From positions 3,162,001-3,226,000 of the forward strand of contig JAHBWV010000001.1 in assembly GCA_019636845.1 (NCBI GenBank): a DNA stretch of 64,000 nt. The letters run 5' to 3'. Position numbers and translations under genes: made by a program. The DNA comes from Phycisphaeraceae bacterium (GTDB lineage: Bacteria > Planctomycetota > Phycisphaerae > Phycisphaerales > UBA1924). This document shows positions 9,846-18,751 of this stretch, in pieces. The notes under the pieces are model-generated. The model was not told where the DNA came from. It searched no databases and worked only from the letters and a program-made list of their open reading frames with translations. The stretch's first letter is position 1. Every line of letters starts with the position of its first letter.

Positions 9846-10559
9846 ATGCCGAGCGGAGTGATGGATGATCTGTGTGTTCTGGCGCGTGCGGCGGCGCTGG
9901 TGTCTGCGCTGCTGCTCGCGGGAGAGGCGGCGGCAAGTCCGATCGTCGTGCTGAATGATGGACCCGACAGAGACACGATCATCTCGCGTGGGGATTACTA
10001 CATCCATCTCTTCGCCACGGAAGCCACGATCGATCCCAGAGTTTCAGGCCAGTACCCCGCACCGAATACGTTGCAAATCTCCTTTGGCTACTCGTTTGGA
10101 CAGGTGCGCGGCACGATCTCCGGAAACGCTCTTCCCGATTGGCCCGTACTCCCCGTCCAGACGCCAGCGCTGCTTGTTCCAGGTCGGCTCATGATCGATG
10201 GATGGGTGCTGGACGACACTTTGTCGTTTATGCAGCCAGATTACGACCCCACGTCCGGCGGCACAAATGTCGCGCAACTAATCCACGGCACAAGCCCCAC
10301 GTCTGCGTTCGACCTCAACGACTTTGACACTGTTGGCGATATGGCTTACATCGGTTACGCGACATCTGATCTTTCGATGTTTGGTTATATGCAGATTAAA
10401 CGCGTGACCGAGGTGGACTGGACGCTCGTGGGTTACGCTTTCGATACCAGTGGCGAGGGCATTCTGGTGCAGAACCTCGTTCCCGCGCCCGGTGCTCTCA
10501 CACTCGCCCTGCTCGCCGCCCTGCCACGACGCCGCGGACGTACGCCCTCGGATCGCTGA
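9846..10559 (+). CDS. PEP-CTERM-like exported protein, paralogue A
   Basis: 237 residues. The signal region reaches about ALLLAGEAAASP, followed by PIVVLNDGPDRDTIISRGDYYIHLF. The C-terminus VPAPGALTLALLAALPRRRGR has a VPxP start, a hydrophobic span and an Arg cluster, the layout of PEP-CTERM sorting tails, which exosortase-type systems are thought to process. The middle is beta-rich with Asp/Gly/Ser, and ends MAYIGYATSDLSMFGYMQIKRVTEVDW, shared with the four paralogues in this window. ATG 9846 follows GAGGAGG; another ATG at 9861 is possible. It heads a three-gene plus-strand row. Function is unknown. Confidence 0.75.
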   Translation: MPSGVMDDLCVLARAAALVSALLLAGEAAASPIVVLNDGPDRDTIISRGDYYIHLFATEATIDPRVSGQYPAPNTLQISFGYSFGQVRGTISGNALPDWPVLPVQTPALLVPGRLMIDGWVLDDTLSFMQPDYDPTSGGTNVAQLIHGTSPTSAFDLNDFDTVGDMAYIGYATSDLSMFGYMQIKRVTEVDWTLVGYAFDTSGEGILVQNLVPAPGALTLALLAALPRRRGRTPSDR

Positions 10560-10592
10560 CTTCTCGCCCGCCCCGCGGGAATGGAGTGGACC

Positions 10593-11288
10593 ATGCCTGC
10601 ACGACTTGCCAATCCCGCTCTCACGCGACTCGCGTTCTTCGCCGCGGCGTCAACGCTCTTGCTCGGAGGAGATGCCATGGCCGGACTTGTCGTCTATCGC
10701 TACGCGGACCACTTCGAAGAAGATCTGATCGTCAACCACAACGACATCTTCATTGCAGGGTTCACTCCAGTTCTTACGACAGCGCCAACGACGCCGGGCA
10801 GCGTCCTGCACAATTCGATGAGATTTTCCTTTCGATCTAGCGGCAGTAGTGTAACGGCACTCGTGTCCGGCAACGACCTACCGCTGTTTCCTCCCGAGCC
10901 ATTGCAGTCACTTGCACTGTGTTCGGATGGAGGATTGAATCAGCTCGGCAAGACAATTGACGCAAGTCGTGATTGGGCACTTCCATTTCTTGATCTTGAG
11001 AGCGGAGCTGTAGATCCAGCCACGCTAACAACTGGAGTCCTAGACATTGACCTCATTCCAGATAACGGGTTCGGCTATGTTGGATACAGCACTTCAGATT
11101 TGTCCCAATTTGGCTATATGCAGATCCAACGGCTTTCGCTCTATGAGTGGCGACTGATCGGATACGCATACGACGATTCTGGAGCGCCCGTCAGGGTGGA
11201 AAACATTGTGCCTGCAGGAGGTTCGCTTGCATTGCTCGGGGCGAGTTCGCTCGTCGGCGCGCGAAGAAAGCGGCCCATCACGGCATGA
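10593..11288 (+). CDS. PEP-CTERM-like exported protein, paralogue B
   Basis: 231 residues. Signal region MPARLANPALTRLAFFAAAS ends near LLGGDAMAG, then GLVVYRYADHFEEDLIVNHN. It shares with paralogue C a 68-base identical stretch (10674-10741) and the motif MQIQRLSLYEWRLIGYAYDD near the end. The tail (VPAGGSLALLGASSLVGARRKR) is a degenerate sorting-like tail with a terminal Arg/Lys cluster. An in-frame ATG at 10581 exists, but GGAG 10583-10586 correctly spaces the ATG at 10593. It begins 33 bases after paralogue A and ends 110 bases before paralogue C, so it is probably part of one transcript. Confidence 0.7.
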   Translation: MPARLANPALTRLAFFAAASTLLLGGDAMAGLVVYRYADHFEEDLIVNHNDIFIAGFTPVLTTAPTTPGSVLHNSMRFSFRSSGSSVTALVSGNDLPLFPPEPLQSLALCSDGGLNQLGKTIDASRDWALPFLDLESGAVDPATLTTGVLDIDLIPDNGFGYVGYSTSDLSQFGYMQIQRLSLYEWRLIGYAYDDSGAPVRVENIVPAGGSLALLGASSLVGARRKRPITA

Positions 11289-11398
11289 CGTGCCGCGACG
11301 CAGAGCCCCCCGCGATCAGTGTGATCGCCCGAAGCTCGCCGCCGCAGATCATCGACAAGGCCAGGGACCCGCTTGCCCGCCCGGACCAGGAGACACGA

Positions 11399-12073
11399 AT
11401 GAACAGCACCAGAACACTCGCACGAATCGCCGCGATCGGCTGCACGGTCGCGCTGGGAGGGCACGCCATGGCCGGACTTGTCGTCTATCGCTACGCGGAC
11501 CACTTCGAAGAAGATCTGATCGTCAACCACAATGACATCCTCATTGCCGGGTTCACGCCTGAGCTCACCACGGCATCGATAGACACGCAATTGTTCAACT
11601 CGATGAGATTTGCGTTCGAGCCGTCGGGTGGCAAGGTGACGGCACTTGTATCGGGAAATATTTTGCCGCTGTATCCATCCGAGCCATTCCAGACACTTGC
11701 GCTTTGCTATGATGGAGGACTCGATCAGCTCGGTACGACCATTGATGCAGGACGAGAGTGGGCTGAACCGTTCTTTGACCTAGAGACGGGAGCAGTTGCG
11801 CCAGCGACATTATTTCAATATGATACTTCTGGCCTCATTGATATTTCATCGATTCCAGACAGTGGGTATGGGTACGTCGGATACGCAACATCAGATTTGA
11901 ACATGTTTGGGTACATACAGATCCAACGCCTCTCGCTCTATGAGTGGCGACTGATCGGGTATGCGTACGACACCAGTGGCGAGGGCATTCTGGTGCAGAA
12001 CCTCGTTCCCACACCGGGGGTGGTGAGTGTTGCCGGTATCGTGCTGATCGTTGGAGCGCGGCGGCGACGGTGA
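11399..12073 (+). CDS. PEP-CTERM-like exported protein, paralogue C
   Basis: 224 residues. Signal region MNSTRTLARIAAIGCTVALG ends near GGHAMAG. The body closely follows paralogue B (GLVVYRYADHFEEDLIVNHN, SLYEWRLIGYAYD), but its last 40 or so residues (TSGEGILVQNLVPTPGVVSV) follow paralogue A: 11972-12010 is identical base for base to 10446-10484. The C-terminus VPTPGVVSVAGIVLIVGARR plus RR fits a PEP-CTERM-like tail. The open frame continues upstream to 11147 but there overlaps paralogue B, and ATG 11399 gives the signal sequence. It converges on gspE with a 57-base gap. Confidence 0.75.
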   Translation: MNSTRTLARIAAIGCTVALGGHAMAGLVVYRYADHFEEDLIVNHNDILIAGFTPELTTASIDTQLFNSMRFAFEPSGGKVTALVSGNILPLYPSEPFQTLALCYDGGLDQLGTTIDAGREWAEPFFDLETGAVAPATLFQYDTSGLIDISSIPDSGYGYVGYATSDLNMFGYIQIQRLSLYEWRLIGYAYDTSGEGILVQNLVPTPGVVSVAGIVLIVGARRRR

Positions 12074-12130
12074 GTGCGTGCCGCGCGGACGGTCGTGTGC
12101 GTATGGATTGCCGATCCACCCAGGGGGCGA

Positions 12131-14149
12131 TCAGTGTGAGCCGTCTGTGGCGCTCAGGACTTCCTCGACGGTGGTGAGGCCACGGGCGACCTTTCGGAAC
12201 CCGTCGTCGCGGAGGGCGACCATGCCTCTTTCGATGCAGAGGCGCCGGAACTCTGAGACGTTGGGGTTTCTGGCGATGACATCGCGGAGCTGGTCGTCGA
12301 CGGCGAGGAGCTCATAGATGCCGACGCGTCCGGAGTAGCCGATGTTGCGGCACTTGTCGCAGCCCTTGGCGGCCCAGATGGTGTCGGACTCCATGCCCTG
12401 CATGGTGAGGAACTCGGCCATCTCTTCGGTGGGGGCTTCCTGTGCCTTGCAGTTGGTGCAGAGGCGACGGAGGAGTCGCTGGGCGAGGACGCCGTTGGTT
12501 GCGGCTCCGACGAGGAAGGGCTCGACGCCGATGTTGACGAGGCGGGTGATGGATGAGGGGGCGTCGTTGGTGTGAAGGGTGCTGAGGACGAGGTGTCCGG
12601 TGAGAGAGGCCTGGATGGCGGTGCTTGCGGTTTCGAGGTCTCGGATTTCGCCGACCATGATGACGTCGGGGTCCTGACGCAGGAGGGCCTTGAGCGCCTT
12701 GGCGAAGCTCATGCCGATCTTCTCGTGTGTCTGGGTCTGGGTGATGCCGTCGAGGTGGTATTCGACCGGGTCCTCGACGGTCGAGATGTTCATCTTGTTC
12801 TTGTCGAGCTGGCGGAGGGAGGAGTAGAGGGTGGTGGTCTTTCCCGAGCCGGTGGGGCCGGTGACGAGGATGATGCCGTGGGGTGCGTCGATGAGCTTGC
12901 GCCAGATCTCGAGGGTGGCGGACTCGAAGCCGAGGTCTTCGAGCTGGACGTTGATGGAGCGGGTGTCGAGGATACGCATGACGGTCTTCTCGCCATACGT
13001 GTTGGGGAGTGTGGACATGCGGAGGTCGAGCTTGCGTCCGGAGACGGTGCAGCGGATGCGCCCGTCCTGCGGCACGCGGCGTTCGGCGATGTCGAGCCCG
13101 GCCATGATCTTGAGGCGGCTGGTGATGGCGGGGCCCATGGCGGCGGGCGGGTTCATCATCTCGAAGAGGACGCCGTCGATACGGAAGCGGACCTTGACCT
13201 TTTTCTCGGAGGGCTCGATGTGGATGTCGGACGCGCCCTCCTTGAGTGCGGTCTGGATGATGTAGTTGACGTAGCGGATGACGGGGCCTTCGCCGGCCTG
13301 CTGCTCGAGATCGACCTCCGAGGTCGTGGTCTTCTCGATGGCGACGTCCGACTCGGCGACGTCGGTCATGATCTGGTCGAGATCGACCTGCTCTTCCGCT
13401 GCGGCTCCGGCTCCGATGATCTCCATCGCGCCGCGGATGTCGTATGCGGTGATGACGACCATCTTGACGCCGGGGACACCGAGGCGTGCCTTGATGTCGT
13501 CGATCATGAAGACATCGTCGGCGTTGACGGCGCCGACCACGGCCCTCGCCCCTTCCATCCTGAGCGGGAGCACCATGTGCTGCTTGCAGAACTCAGGGGT
13601 CAGCCGCTGGAGGAGTTTGCCGTCGAACCCGCCGTCGAGCCCCTTCTCGACATCGACGCGCTCGAAGGGGAGGCCCTTCATCTCCGCGACGGCCTGCTGG
13701 ATGGGGGCCTCCATCACGCCTTGTTCAAGGAGGACCTCGATGAGGGAGCGTCCCGGAGACTGGCGGATGACGTTCTGCGCGGTCATCAACTGCTCGGGCG
13801 TGATGACACCCTTGGCGGAGAGCAACTGGCCGAGGTCGGATGTGCCGGTCGGCACGATCGCGCCGGGCGAGGGCGTGTAGACCTCTGAGAGCGCGGGGCC
13901 GACGGTTGTCTTCGGGGCTGATTCGGGTCGTGAGCGGACCGCCGGATCGATCGACATCGTCTCGTCGGCTTCCTCGGCGGTCTGATAGACCTTCTGGTTT
14001 GCGGGCATCGCGGGCAGGGGGCTGAACGCCGCCTCTTCGCGGTCGATGCGATGCTGCTTGCGGGGATCGCGCGGGAGCGCGCGGCGTCCCTCTTCGCCCT
14101 TCTGGACGCCGAGTTCGCTGAGGATGTCGTCGATGTTGTACTTGGCCAT
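12131..14149 (-). CDS. gspE: Type II secretion / type IV pilus assembly ATPase (GspE/PilB family)
   Basis: 672 residues. The N-terminal part has a short conserved start (MAKYNIDDILSELG), a disordered linker to about residue 100 and a GspE N-terminal domain (about 105-250). The ATPase core has ASDIHIEPSE, Walker A GPTGSGKTTT (431-440), the Asp box in VEDPVEYHLDGITQTQ, Walker B DPDVIMVGEIRD, a His box (LSTLHTNDAP) and a tetracysteine zinc site (CTNC then CDKC). It powers pilus or pseudopilus assembly at the cytoplasmic membrane. It is the last gene of the pilM-like operon, with a 39-base gap after the pilP-like gene. PilB and GspE cannot be separated on sequence alone; the secretin and the PilC/GspF gene are not in this window. 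Confidence 0.93.
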   Translation of the reverse strand: MAKYNIDDILSELGVQKGEEGRRALPRDPRKQHRIDREEAAFSPLPAMPANQKVYQTAEEADETMSIDPAVRSRPESAPKTTVGPALSEVYTPSPGAIVPTGTSDLGQLLSAKGVITPEQLMTAQNVIRQSPGRSLIEVLLEQGVMEAPIQQAVAEMKGLPFERVDVEKGLDGGFDGKLLQRLTPEFCKQHMVLPLRMEGARAVVGAVNADDVFMIDDIKARLGVPGVKMVVITAYDIRGAMEIIGAGAAAEEQVDLDQIMTDVAESDVAIEKTTTSEVDLEQQAGEGPVIRYVNYIIQTALKEGASDIHIEPSEKKVKVRFRIDGVLFEMMNPPAAMGPAITSRLKIMAGLDIAERRVPQDGRIRCTVSGRKLDLRMSTLPNTYGEKTVMRILDTRSINVQLEDLGFESATLEIWRKLIDAPHGIILVTGPTGSGKTTTLYSSLRQLDKNKMNISTVEDPVEYHLDGITQTQTHEKIGMSFAKALKALLRQDPDVIMVGEIRDLETASTAIQASLTGHLVLSTLHTNDAPSSITRLVNIGVEPFLVGAATNGVLAQRLLRRLCTNCKAQEAPTEEMAEFLTMQGMESDTIWAAKGCDKCRNIGYSGRVGIYELLAVDDQLRDVIARNPNVSEFRRLCIERGMVALRDDGFRKVARGLTTVEEVLSATDGSH

Positions 14150-14188
14150 CGCTCGCCCGTCTCCGAATGTCGGACCCAGTCGCGCCGA

Positions 14189-14908
14189 TCACCGACGGCG
14201 CGAAGCCGCCGCGGATTTCGCCTTTGCGCGTGCGGACTGCTCGCGCTGGTCTTCCAGACTGAGCGTGAACTGCTTACCCTCGGCTTCCAGCGTCACGGAT
14301 CGACCCTCGATCGAGACAACCGTGAAGCGATTGCCGACCACGTCGCCGACCGTGACGGTCTCGTCGTTGAGACGTGCGAGGGGGACGCGTCCGCCCATGA
14401 TGCTGTAGAGCCGGAGTTTGGCGAACTCACCGGAGAGCGCGTTGTTTGCGGCTTCCATCGCCTTGCGTGCGGCCTCTGCCTCGCGGGCGAGAGCATCGGC
14501 CTCGGCGCGTTCGCGCCAGCCCTCATCGCTGAGGTTCTCGGTGGGAGCGGCGGCGCGTGTGAGTCGGAAGGGGTTGCGTCCGAGTTCCTCGCCCTTGATC
14601 TGGACGGGCTTCGCGGCGGACTCGAGTTCCTTGAGCACGCGGGCGGTGCGGGCCGCGCCGTCGGCACCCTCTTCGACGCGCTCGTACTCGATCTTCAGGT
14701 TGGCCAGCGAGAGTTGCGGCCCCATGCCCATGTGGCGCATGCCGAAGAGGAAAGCGGCGGCTCCTGCGAGCACAGCGCCGAGGACAACGGCCTGGCTTGA
14801 GACGCGCTTCGCGGGTGGCGCGCCGGGTGCTTGCTGGTCTGCGGCCTGCGCGCCAGTGGCCAATGAGAGGAGGCCGCCACCCGATTCGCCTGTTCCTTTG
14901 CTGCTCAT
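14189..14908 (-). CDS. Inner-membrane PilP/GspC-like assembly component
   Basis: 239 residues. One transmembrane segment (about 38-60, SQAVVLGAVLAGAAAFLFGM) precedes a charged Ala/Glu-rich helix (EADALAREAEAARKAMEAAN) and a small beta domain (FAKLRLYSIMGGRVPLARLN through FTLSLEDQ). The beta part resembles the HR/PilP-type domain that binds a secretin ('L..I...  .A.IN...  V..GD.V......V..I....V.L'). The position right after pilO in the operon supports a PilP or GspC role linking the inner-membrane complex to the outer-membrane secretin. The start codon overlaps the pilO stop by one base. The family assignment is inference from fold-like pattern and context. Confidence 0.7.
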   Translation of the reverse strand: MSSKGTGESGGGLLSLATGAQAADQQAPGAPPAKRVSSQAVVLGAVLAGAAAFLFGMRHMGMGPQLSLANLKIEYERVEEGADGAARTARVLKELESAAKPVQIKGEELGRNPFRLTRAAAPTENLSDEGWRERAEADALAREAEAARKAMEAANNALSGEFAKLRLYSIMGGRVPLARLNDETVTVGDVVGNRFTVVSIEGRSVTLEAEGKQFTLSLEDQREQSARAKAKSAAASRRR

Positions 14909-15441
14909 CAGTTGGCCCTCGCGTCGGTGAAGTAGATGCTGAGCGTGAACTGTGCCTTGATGTTTCCGTCTGGATCCTGCACGCGTTCGAGGTTCATGTC
15001 TGGGAGCCGGGTGATGCGGGGGAGGCGTTCGAGACTGAGGAGGAACTCGTAGAACCCGCGGAAGTCGCCTGCGGTGGTGACCTTGATGGGCTGCTCCATG
15101 TACATGGCGGCGGCGACGGGCTTGCCGCTCTCCATCGAGGGGGCGGTGAGCCCCGACTGGACGGCGAGTTCTGAGATGTGGCGCACGATGGAGTCGACCT
15201 CTTTGCCGTCCGGGAGTCTGGCCTCGGTCTGCTTGATGAGTTCGGCGATCTCTTCGTTGGCGCGGATGAGGTCGGCGTTGCGTGCGGTCTCTGAGCGGAG
15301 CTTGTCGAGGATCTCCTGCTTGTGTCGGATCTCGGAGCGGGTCTTGGCGATCCGCTTGTTCTGAGGCCCGAAGACCAGGAAGTACGATGCAAGCGGGACC
15401 GCCACCAGCACCAATCCCATCATCATGTCACGAACTCGCAT
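14908..15441 (-). CDS. pilO: Type IV pilus assembly protein PilO
   Basis: 177 residues, a common PilO size. A short cytoplasmic start is followed by a transmembrane segment (MMGLVLVAVPLASYFLVFGP), a coiled coil (about 28-85, KRIAKTRSEIRHKQEILDKL) and a ferredoxin-like domain holding PSMESGKPVAAAMYMEQPIK and TTAGDFRGFYEFLLSLERLP, typical of PilO. It pairs with PilN in the inner-membrane alignment complex. Its start lies 3 bases after the pilN stop and its stop overlaps the next start by one base, so translation is coupled. Confidence 0.88.
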   Translation of the reverse strand: MRVRDMMMGLVLVAVPLASYFLVFGPQNKRIAKTRSEIRHKQEILDKLRSETARNADLIRANEEIAELIKQTEARLPDGKEVDSIVRHISELAVQSGLTAPSMESGKPVAAAMYMEQPIKVTTAGDFRGFYEFLLSLERLPRITRLPDMNLERVQDPDGNIKAQFTLSIYFTDARAN

Positions 15442-15444
15442 CGG

Positions 15445-16323
15445 TCACTCCTCCTTCCCGGCCTGCGCGACGGCGGCGTCGGCCGGATTGGTCTCTGGTG
15501 TCATGGCGTTCTGGTCGGCGTTCTGGGTCTGAGCCGATGCGGGCGTGCCGGGCGCCGGCGTGGACTGTGGGGCCGACGCGATGCGTGCCCCGGAGCGGAT
15601 CTTGGCGTCGATCTGGAACTTTCTGAGCGTGAGGTCGCTCATCACGGATTCCTTGATGTACGCCAGTTCGACGGATTCGAGGATGTCGCACTGCTTGAGG
15701 GCCTGCAGATAGTCCGCGATCTCCTGGTTTGCGCCGGCGACACCGGTGAGGATGAGCGTGGATTCGAGTCGCGGTGCCTGGGGCCTCGGGGCCGGGGGCG
15801 GCGTGTTCTTGGCGGTCTTGGACTTGCTGGTCGTCTTTGCCGGGGTCTTCGAGCCCGCCTTGGAGGAGCCGCTGACCGAGCGGACCTCGGCGGCCTTCGA
15901 CTCGAGCGCGGGCGCCTGGACGATGCGTTTGCTGCGAAGATCGGCTGTGAGCAGCGTGATGCCCTCGGGCATGCGCTGGACGACCTCTGCTGCGAGGAGC
16001 GAGCGGGGAGTCTTCTCGATGAGCGCGGTGGTGATCTCGGCGCGCTCGATCATGGACTCTCTCTGGGTCTCGAGGGCCTTGAGCTGCTCGATCTTCTTGG
16101 TCTCCTGCTCGTAGGCGGCGTTGATGGCCTTGTGCTCGGCCTTCACCGATTCCCACTGCCGGTTGGTGACGAGGAACGCCGAGAGGACGCCCGCCATCAC
16201 GACGGCGAAGAGGAAGAGGCAGAGGATGTTGGCTCTGCCGTCGGCCTTGCGGCTGATGTAGTCCTCGGGGAGGAAGCTCCCACCCGCGACCGGTTGCTTT
16301 GCTTGTGCGAACGGATTGATCAT
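15445..16323 (-). CDS. pilN: Type IV pilus assembly protein PilN-like
   Basis: 292 residues from ATG 16323, which is preceded by an excellent ribosome site (GGAGGAAGCG); a GTG 12 bases further up is less likely. Cytoplasmic start MINPFAQAKQ, then a transmembrane segment (about 34-56, ILCLFLFAVVMAGVLSAFLV), a coiled coil (VKAEHKAINAAYEQETKKIE), and the PilN fold with MPEGITLLTADLRSKRI and LILTGVAGANQEIADYLQAL. A Lys/Ser/Thr/Pro-rich insert (about 153-187) and a long Pro/Ala/Gln C-terminal tail are larger than in typical PilN proteins of about 180-200 residues. It sits between pilM and pilO, the canonical order. Confidence 0.85.
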   Translation of the reverse strand: MINPFAQAKQPVAGGSFLPEDYISRKADGRANILCLFLFAVVMAGVLSAFLVTNRQWESVKAEHKAINAAYEQETKKIEQLKALETQRESMIERAEITTALIEKTPRSLLAAEVVQRMPEGITLLTADLRSKRIVQAPALESKAAEVRSVSGSSKAGSKTPAKTTSKSKTAKNTPPPAPRPQAPRLESTLILTGVAGANQEIADYLQALKQCDILESVELAYIKESVMSDLTLRKFQIDAKIRSGARIASAPQSTPAPGTPASAQTQNADQNAMTPETNPADAAVAQAGKEE

Positions 16324-16372
16324 CGCTTCCTCCACCGGGTGCGTCCCGGCCCGTGGGATCCATGTCGTTCGA

Positions 16373-17605
16373 TCAGAGGTCGGTCGGGCTCAGGCAGAGG
16401 CCGAGTGGAACGGTCCATCCTGGCTGGGCCTCACGGAGGTTGACTCCGGTGGCGGGTTCTTTGCCGGTCTGGGCCACCCTTGCGAGCGGGTCTGCGATCT
16501 GAGCGGGCAGTCGGAGCGCTCTGGCCAGATGCTGGCAGAGCCCGGCGTGGCGTGCCTCGCCCCCGACGAAGACGATGCCGCTGACGCGCCGGCTCGGGAA
16601 GAGCGACTCGTGGTATCGGAGGCACATGGTGACCTCGTCGGTGAGGATCTCGATGGCCTCGTTGAGCGCGGGGTCGTCCGGGCCGCAGGGTGCGAGGGTG
16701 GCGCACGCGACTTCGTTGGTGAGCCCGACGGGTTCGTCCGCGCTGCGATCCGCGACGGAGGCGATCGCCCGTGCGCGAGCCCCGACGCCCGCCTCGGCGA
16801 TCGCGCCGCGATCGGGCATGGCGCCGGCGCAGGCGTACCGCGCCTTGTGGGCTTCGGGGAGGGTCATGTTGCGTGAGGCGACGATCGCCTCGTCGAGCGC
16901 GATGCCGCCGAGATTGATGACGCGGGCGAAGACCATCTTGTCGTCGTGGGCGATCATGACGCGGGTCGATCCCGCGCCGATGTCGAGGTAGAGCGTGGTG
17001 CGCTCGCCCCCGCCGACCGGCGCTCGTGCAAGATCTCCGAACGCGAGGATGGTTGCGGCGAACTCGCTGTGCATGCCGACGGGTTCGAGTCGAGCGCCCT
17101 TGATCGCGTCCATGAGGCGAGAGAGCCCATCGCGAGCGGCGGCGATGCAGATGATCTCGGCCTGCTTGCCGCCGGTCGCGCCGACGCGCTCGACCTCACC
17201 GACATCGACGGTGCGGAGCACGAGCGATGCCGGGTGCATGTTGACCTGCTGGGCGAGCGTGGAAGAGACCTGGAGATTGACGGAGACCGGATCGCCCTTG
17301 GCGACGCGGACATGCTTGCAGACGGCCATGCCGGAGGGGATGGCGCAGACGGCGCGTTTGCCCCGGAAGCCACCGGTGCGGACGAGGCGTCCGAGGGCGT
17401 CGGCCTGGAAATCAAGTCGAGCGCGGGTGTCGGTGAGGAGTTCCTCGGGCGTCTCGACGCTGGCAGCGGCAACGAGGGTGGGCGGATCGCCCTTGGCGAT
17501 CTGGAGCACCTTGAGCGCGCCAACCCCGAAGTCCACGGCGATGGGAAGACCGCTCTGCTTGACGGCTCCCAACGATCCAAGTCGTTTTATGGACCCAAAC
17601 GGCAT
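16373..17605 (-). CDS. pilM: Type IV pilus assembly ATPase-fold protein PilM
   Basis: 410 residues from ATG 17605 (GGAGAG lies 7 bases upstream). PilM is an actin/FtsA-like cytoplasmic protein that binds the N-terminus of PilN. Actin-fold nucleotide motifs are visible: IAVDFGVGALKVLQIAKG (phosphate 1), TTLYLDIGAGSTRVMIAHD (phosphate 2), GGIALDEAI and GIVFVGGEARHAGL (adenosine). It is first in the minus-strand operon pilM-pilN-pilO-pilP/gspC-gspE, with a 49-base gap to pilN. In-frame ATG 17611 and GTG 17626 are alternative starts. Confidence 0.9.
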   Translation of the reverse strand: MPFGSIKRLGSLGAVKQSGLPIAVDFGVGALKVLQIAKGDPPTLVAAASVETPEELLTDTRARLDFQADALGRLVRTGGFRGKRAVCAIPSGMAVCKHVRVAKGDPVSVNLQVSSTLAQQVNMHPASLVLRTVDVGEVERVGATGGKQAEIICIAAARDGLSRLMDAIKGARLEPVGMHSEFAATILAFGDLARAPVGGGERTTLYLDIGAGSTRVMIAHDDKMVFARVINLGGIALDEAIVASRNMTLPEAHKARYACAGAMPDRGAIAEAGVGARARAIASVADRSADEPVGLTNEVACATLAPCGPDDPALNEAIEILTDEVTMCLRYHESLFPSRRVSGIVFVGGEARHAGLCQHLARALRLPAQIADPLARVAQTGKEPATGVNLREAQPGWTVPLGLCLSPTDL

Positions 17606-17799
17606 CCGCATCTCTCCACTGCGCACTCCGGCGCACGCCGCGCGGAACTAGACCACGCACGACGTTGTGGGATCGGCCCCCGAGGCCGCAACGTTGAGCC
17701 GGTCAACCCGGCTTCACATGTGAGCGGACGTTGGGCGCGGCTTATCCGTTCCATGTCTCCCACCCGACGGCGGGGCATGCGGGTTTGCTCTCTTGGTTA

Positions 17800-18561
17800 T
17801 CAGGAGGACGTGAGCGCGTTCGACCCGGCGTCGATGGCCGGCCCGATAAGTGCGCTGAGCCGTTCGAGCGCGGCCTTCAGATCCCATTTCTGCTGCTCGC
17901 GGTTGCCGGTGGTGTTGCTGATGATCCTGATTCCGCCCCATGGGAGACGGAGGCGGGCGCAGACGAGTGCGATCGAGGCGGTTTCCATGTCCTCGGCGCG
18001 GGGTGAGCCCGCGATGCGGGCACGGACTCGCGCGGCTCGTGCGTCTGTGCCGGAGCAGGTTGAGACTGTTGCGAGATGGGCGGCTGAGTCGGTGATGCGT
18101 GAGAGCGCGCTGAAGAATCGGGGGTCGGCGGGGAAGGTGTCCAACACTCCGGGGAGGGGAGGGAAGCCCATGTCGCTCAGGGTGAGGAAACCGCTCTCGG
18201 TTTCGATCCCCTCATCGGCGAGCGTTGCGCTCTCGACGGCGATGGATGCAGAGAGCGGGAGCGACTCTGGTTCCGGAGTGCCTGCGATACCGATAGAGAG
18301 GAGTGCGGCGTAGCGCGATCGATCGATGGCACGGGCAACGGCTCCTGCGGCGTTGGACTTTCCGACGCCGGTCAGAAGCAGATCCGCGAGGTTTGTGATC
18401 GGGTGGGTGCGCCAGGGTTCACCCCAGTTCTCGATGCCAAGCCCCTGTGCGACGGCTCTGGCCTCGATTTCGGAAGCGACGACCACCAGAATTCGGTTGT
18501 TGGGAGGATGATCGACCACAATCTGGCTCCGTTGGGCCGAAAGGGAACGCGACCCGGCCAT
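17800..18561 (-). CDS. mqnB: Futalosine hydrolase (nucleoside phosphorylase family)
   Basis: 253 residues. It belongs to the PNP/MTA-SAH nucleosidase superfamily: ILVVVASEIEARAVAQGLG, LLLTGVGKSNAAGAVARAI and LSIGIAGTPEP at the N-terminal base/ribose site, and the acidic catalytic pair in AEDMETASIALVCARL. Its ESATLADEGIETESGFLTL resembles the segment that separates futalosine hydrolases (MqnB) from MTA/SAH nucleosidases, and the futalosine menaquinone pathway is usual in planctomycetes. It would release hypoxanthine from futalosine. A longer frame to 18663 exists; ATG 18561 is chosen because the extra residues look unlike a protein start. A 194-base gap separates it from pilM. Confidence 0.75.
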   Translation of the reverse strand: MAGSRSLSAQRSQIVVDHPPNNRILVVVASEIEARAVAQGLGIENWGEPWRTHPITNLADLLLTGVGKSNAAGAVARAIDRSRYAALLSIGIAGTPEPESLPLSASIAVESATLADEGIETESGFLTLSDMGFPPLPGVLDTFPADPRFFSALSRITDSAAHLATVSTCSGTDARAARVRARIAGSPRAEDMETASIALVCARLRLPWGGIRIISNTTGNREQQKWDLKAALERLSALIGPAIDAGSNALTSS

Positions 18562-18751
18562 AATCAAAGGACTTGTGCGTTCATCCTCTTGTATGGACGG
18601 CGGGTTACGTTCTCGCGAACCGGCACGGGTCGGGCCGGTATATGTCAGGACGCGAACAGCCATCCCCGAGGTCAGTCCCTGAGTAGGGGTGATCGTAGAG
18701 CACTGCCTCGGCCCGCATCTCTAGCCGCCGAGTGATCGAAGGATCTGCACG

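Noticed and set aside
12572..13888. 438-codon plus-strand frame across gspE
   Set aside because: Antisense to the ATPase gene; Gly/Asp/Glu-rich mirror of codon bias.
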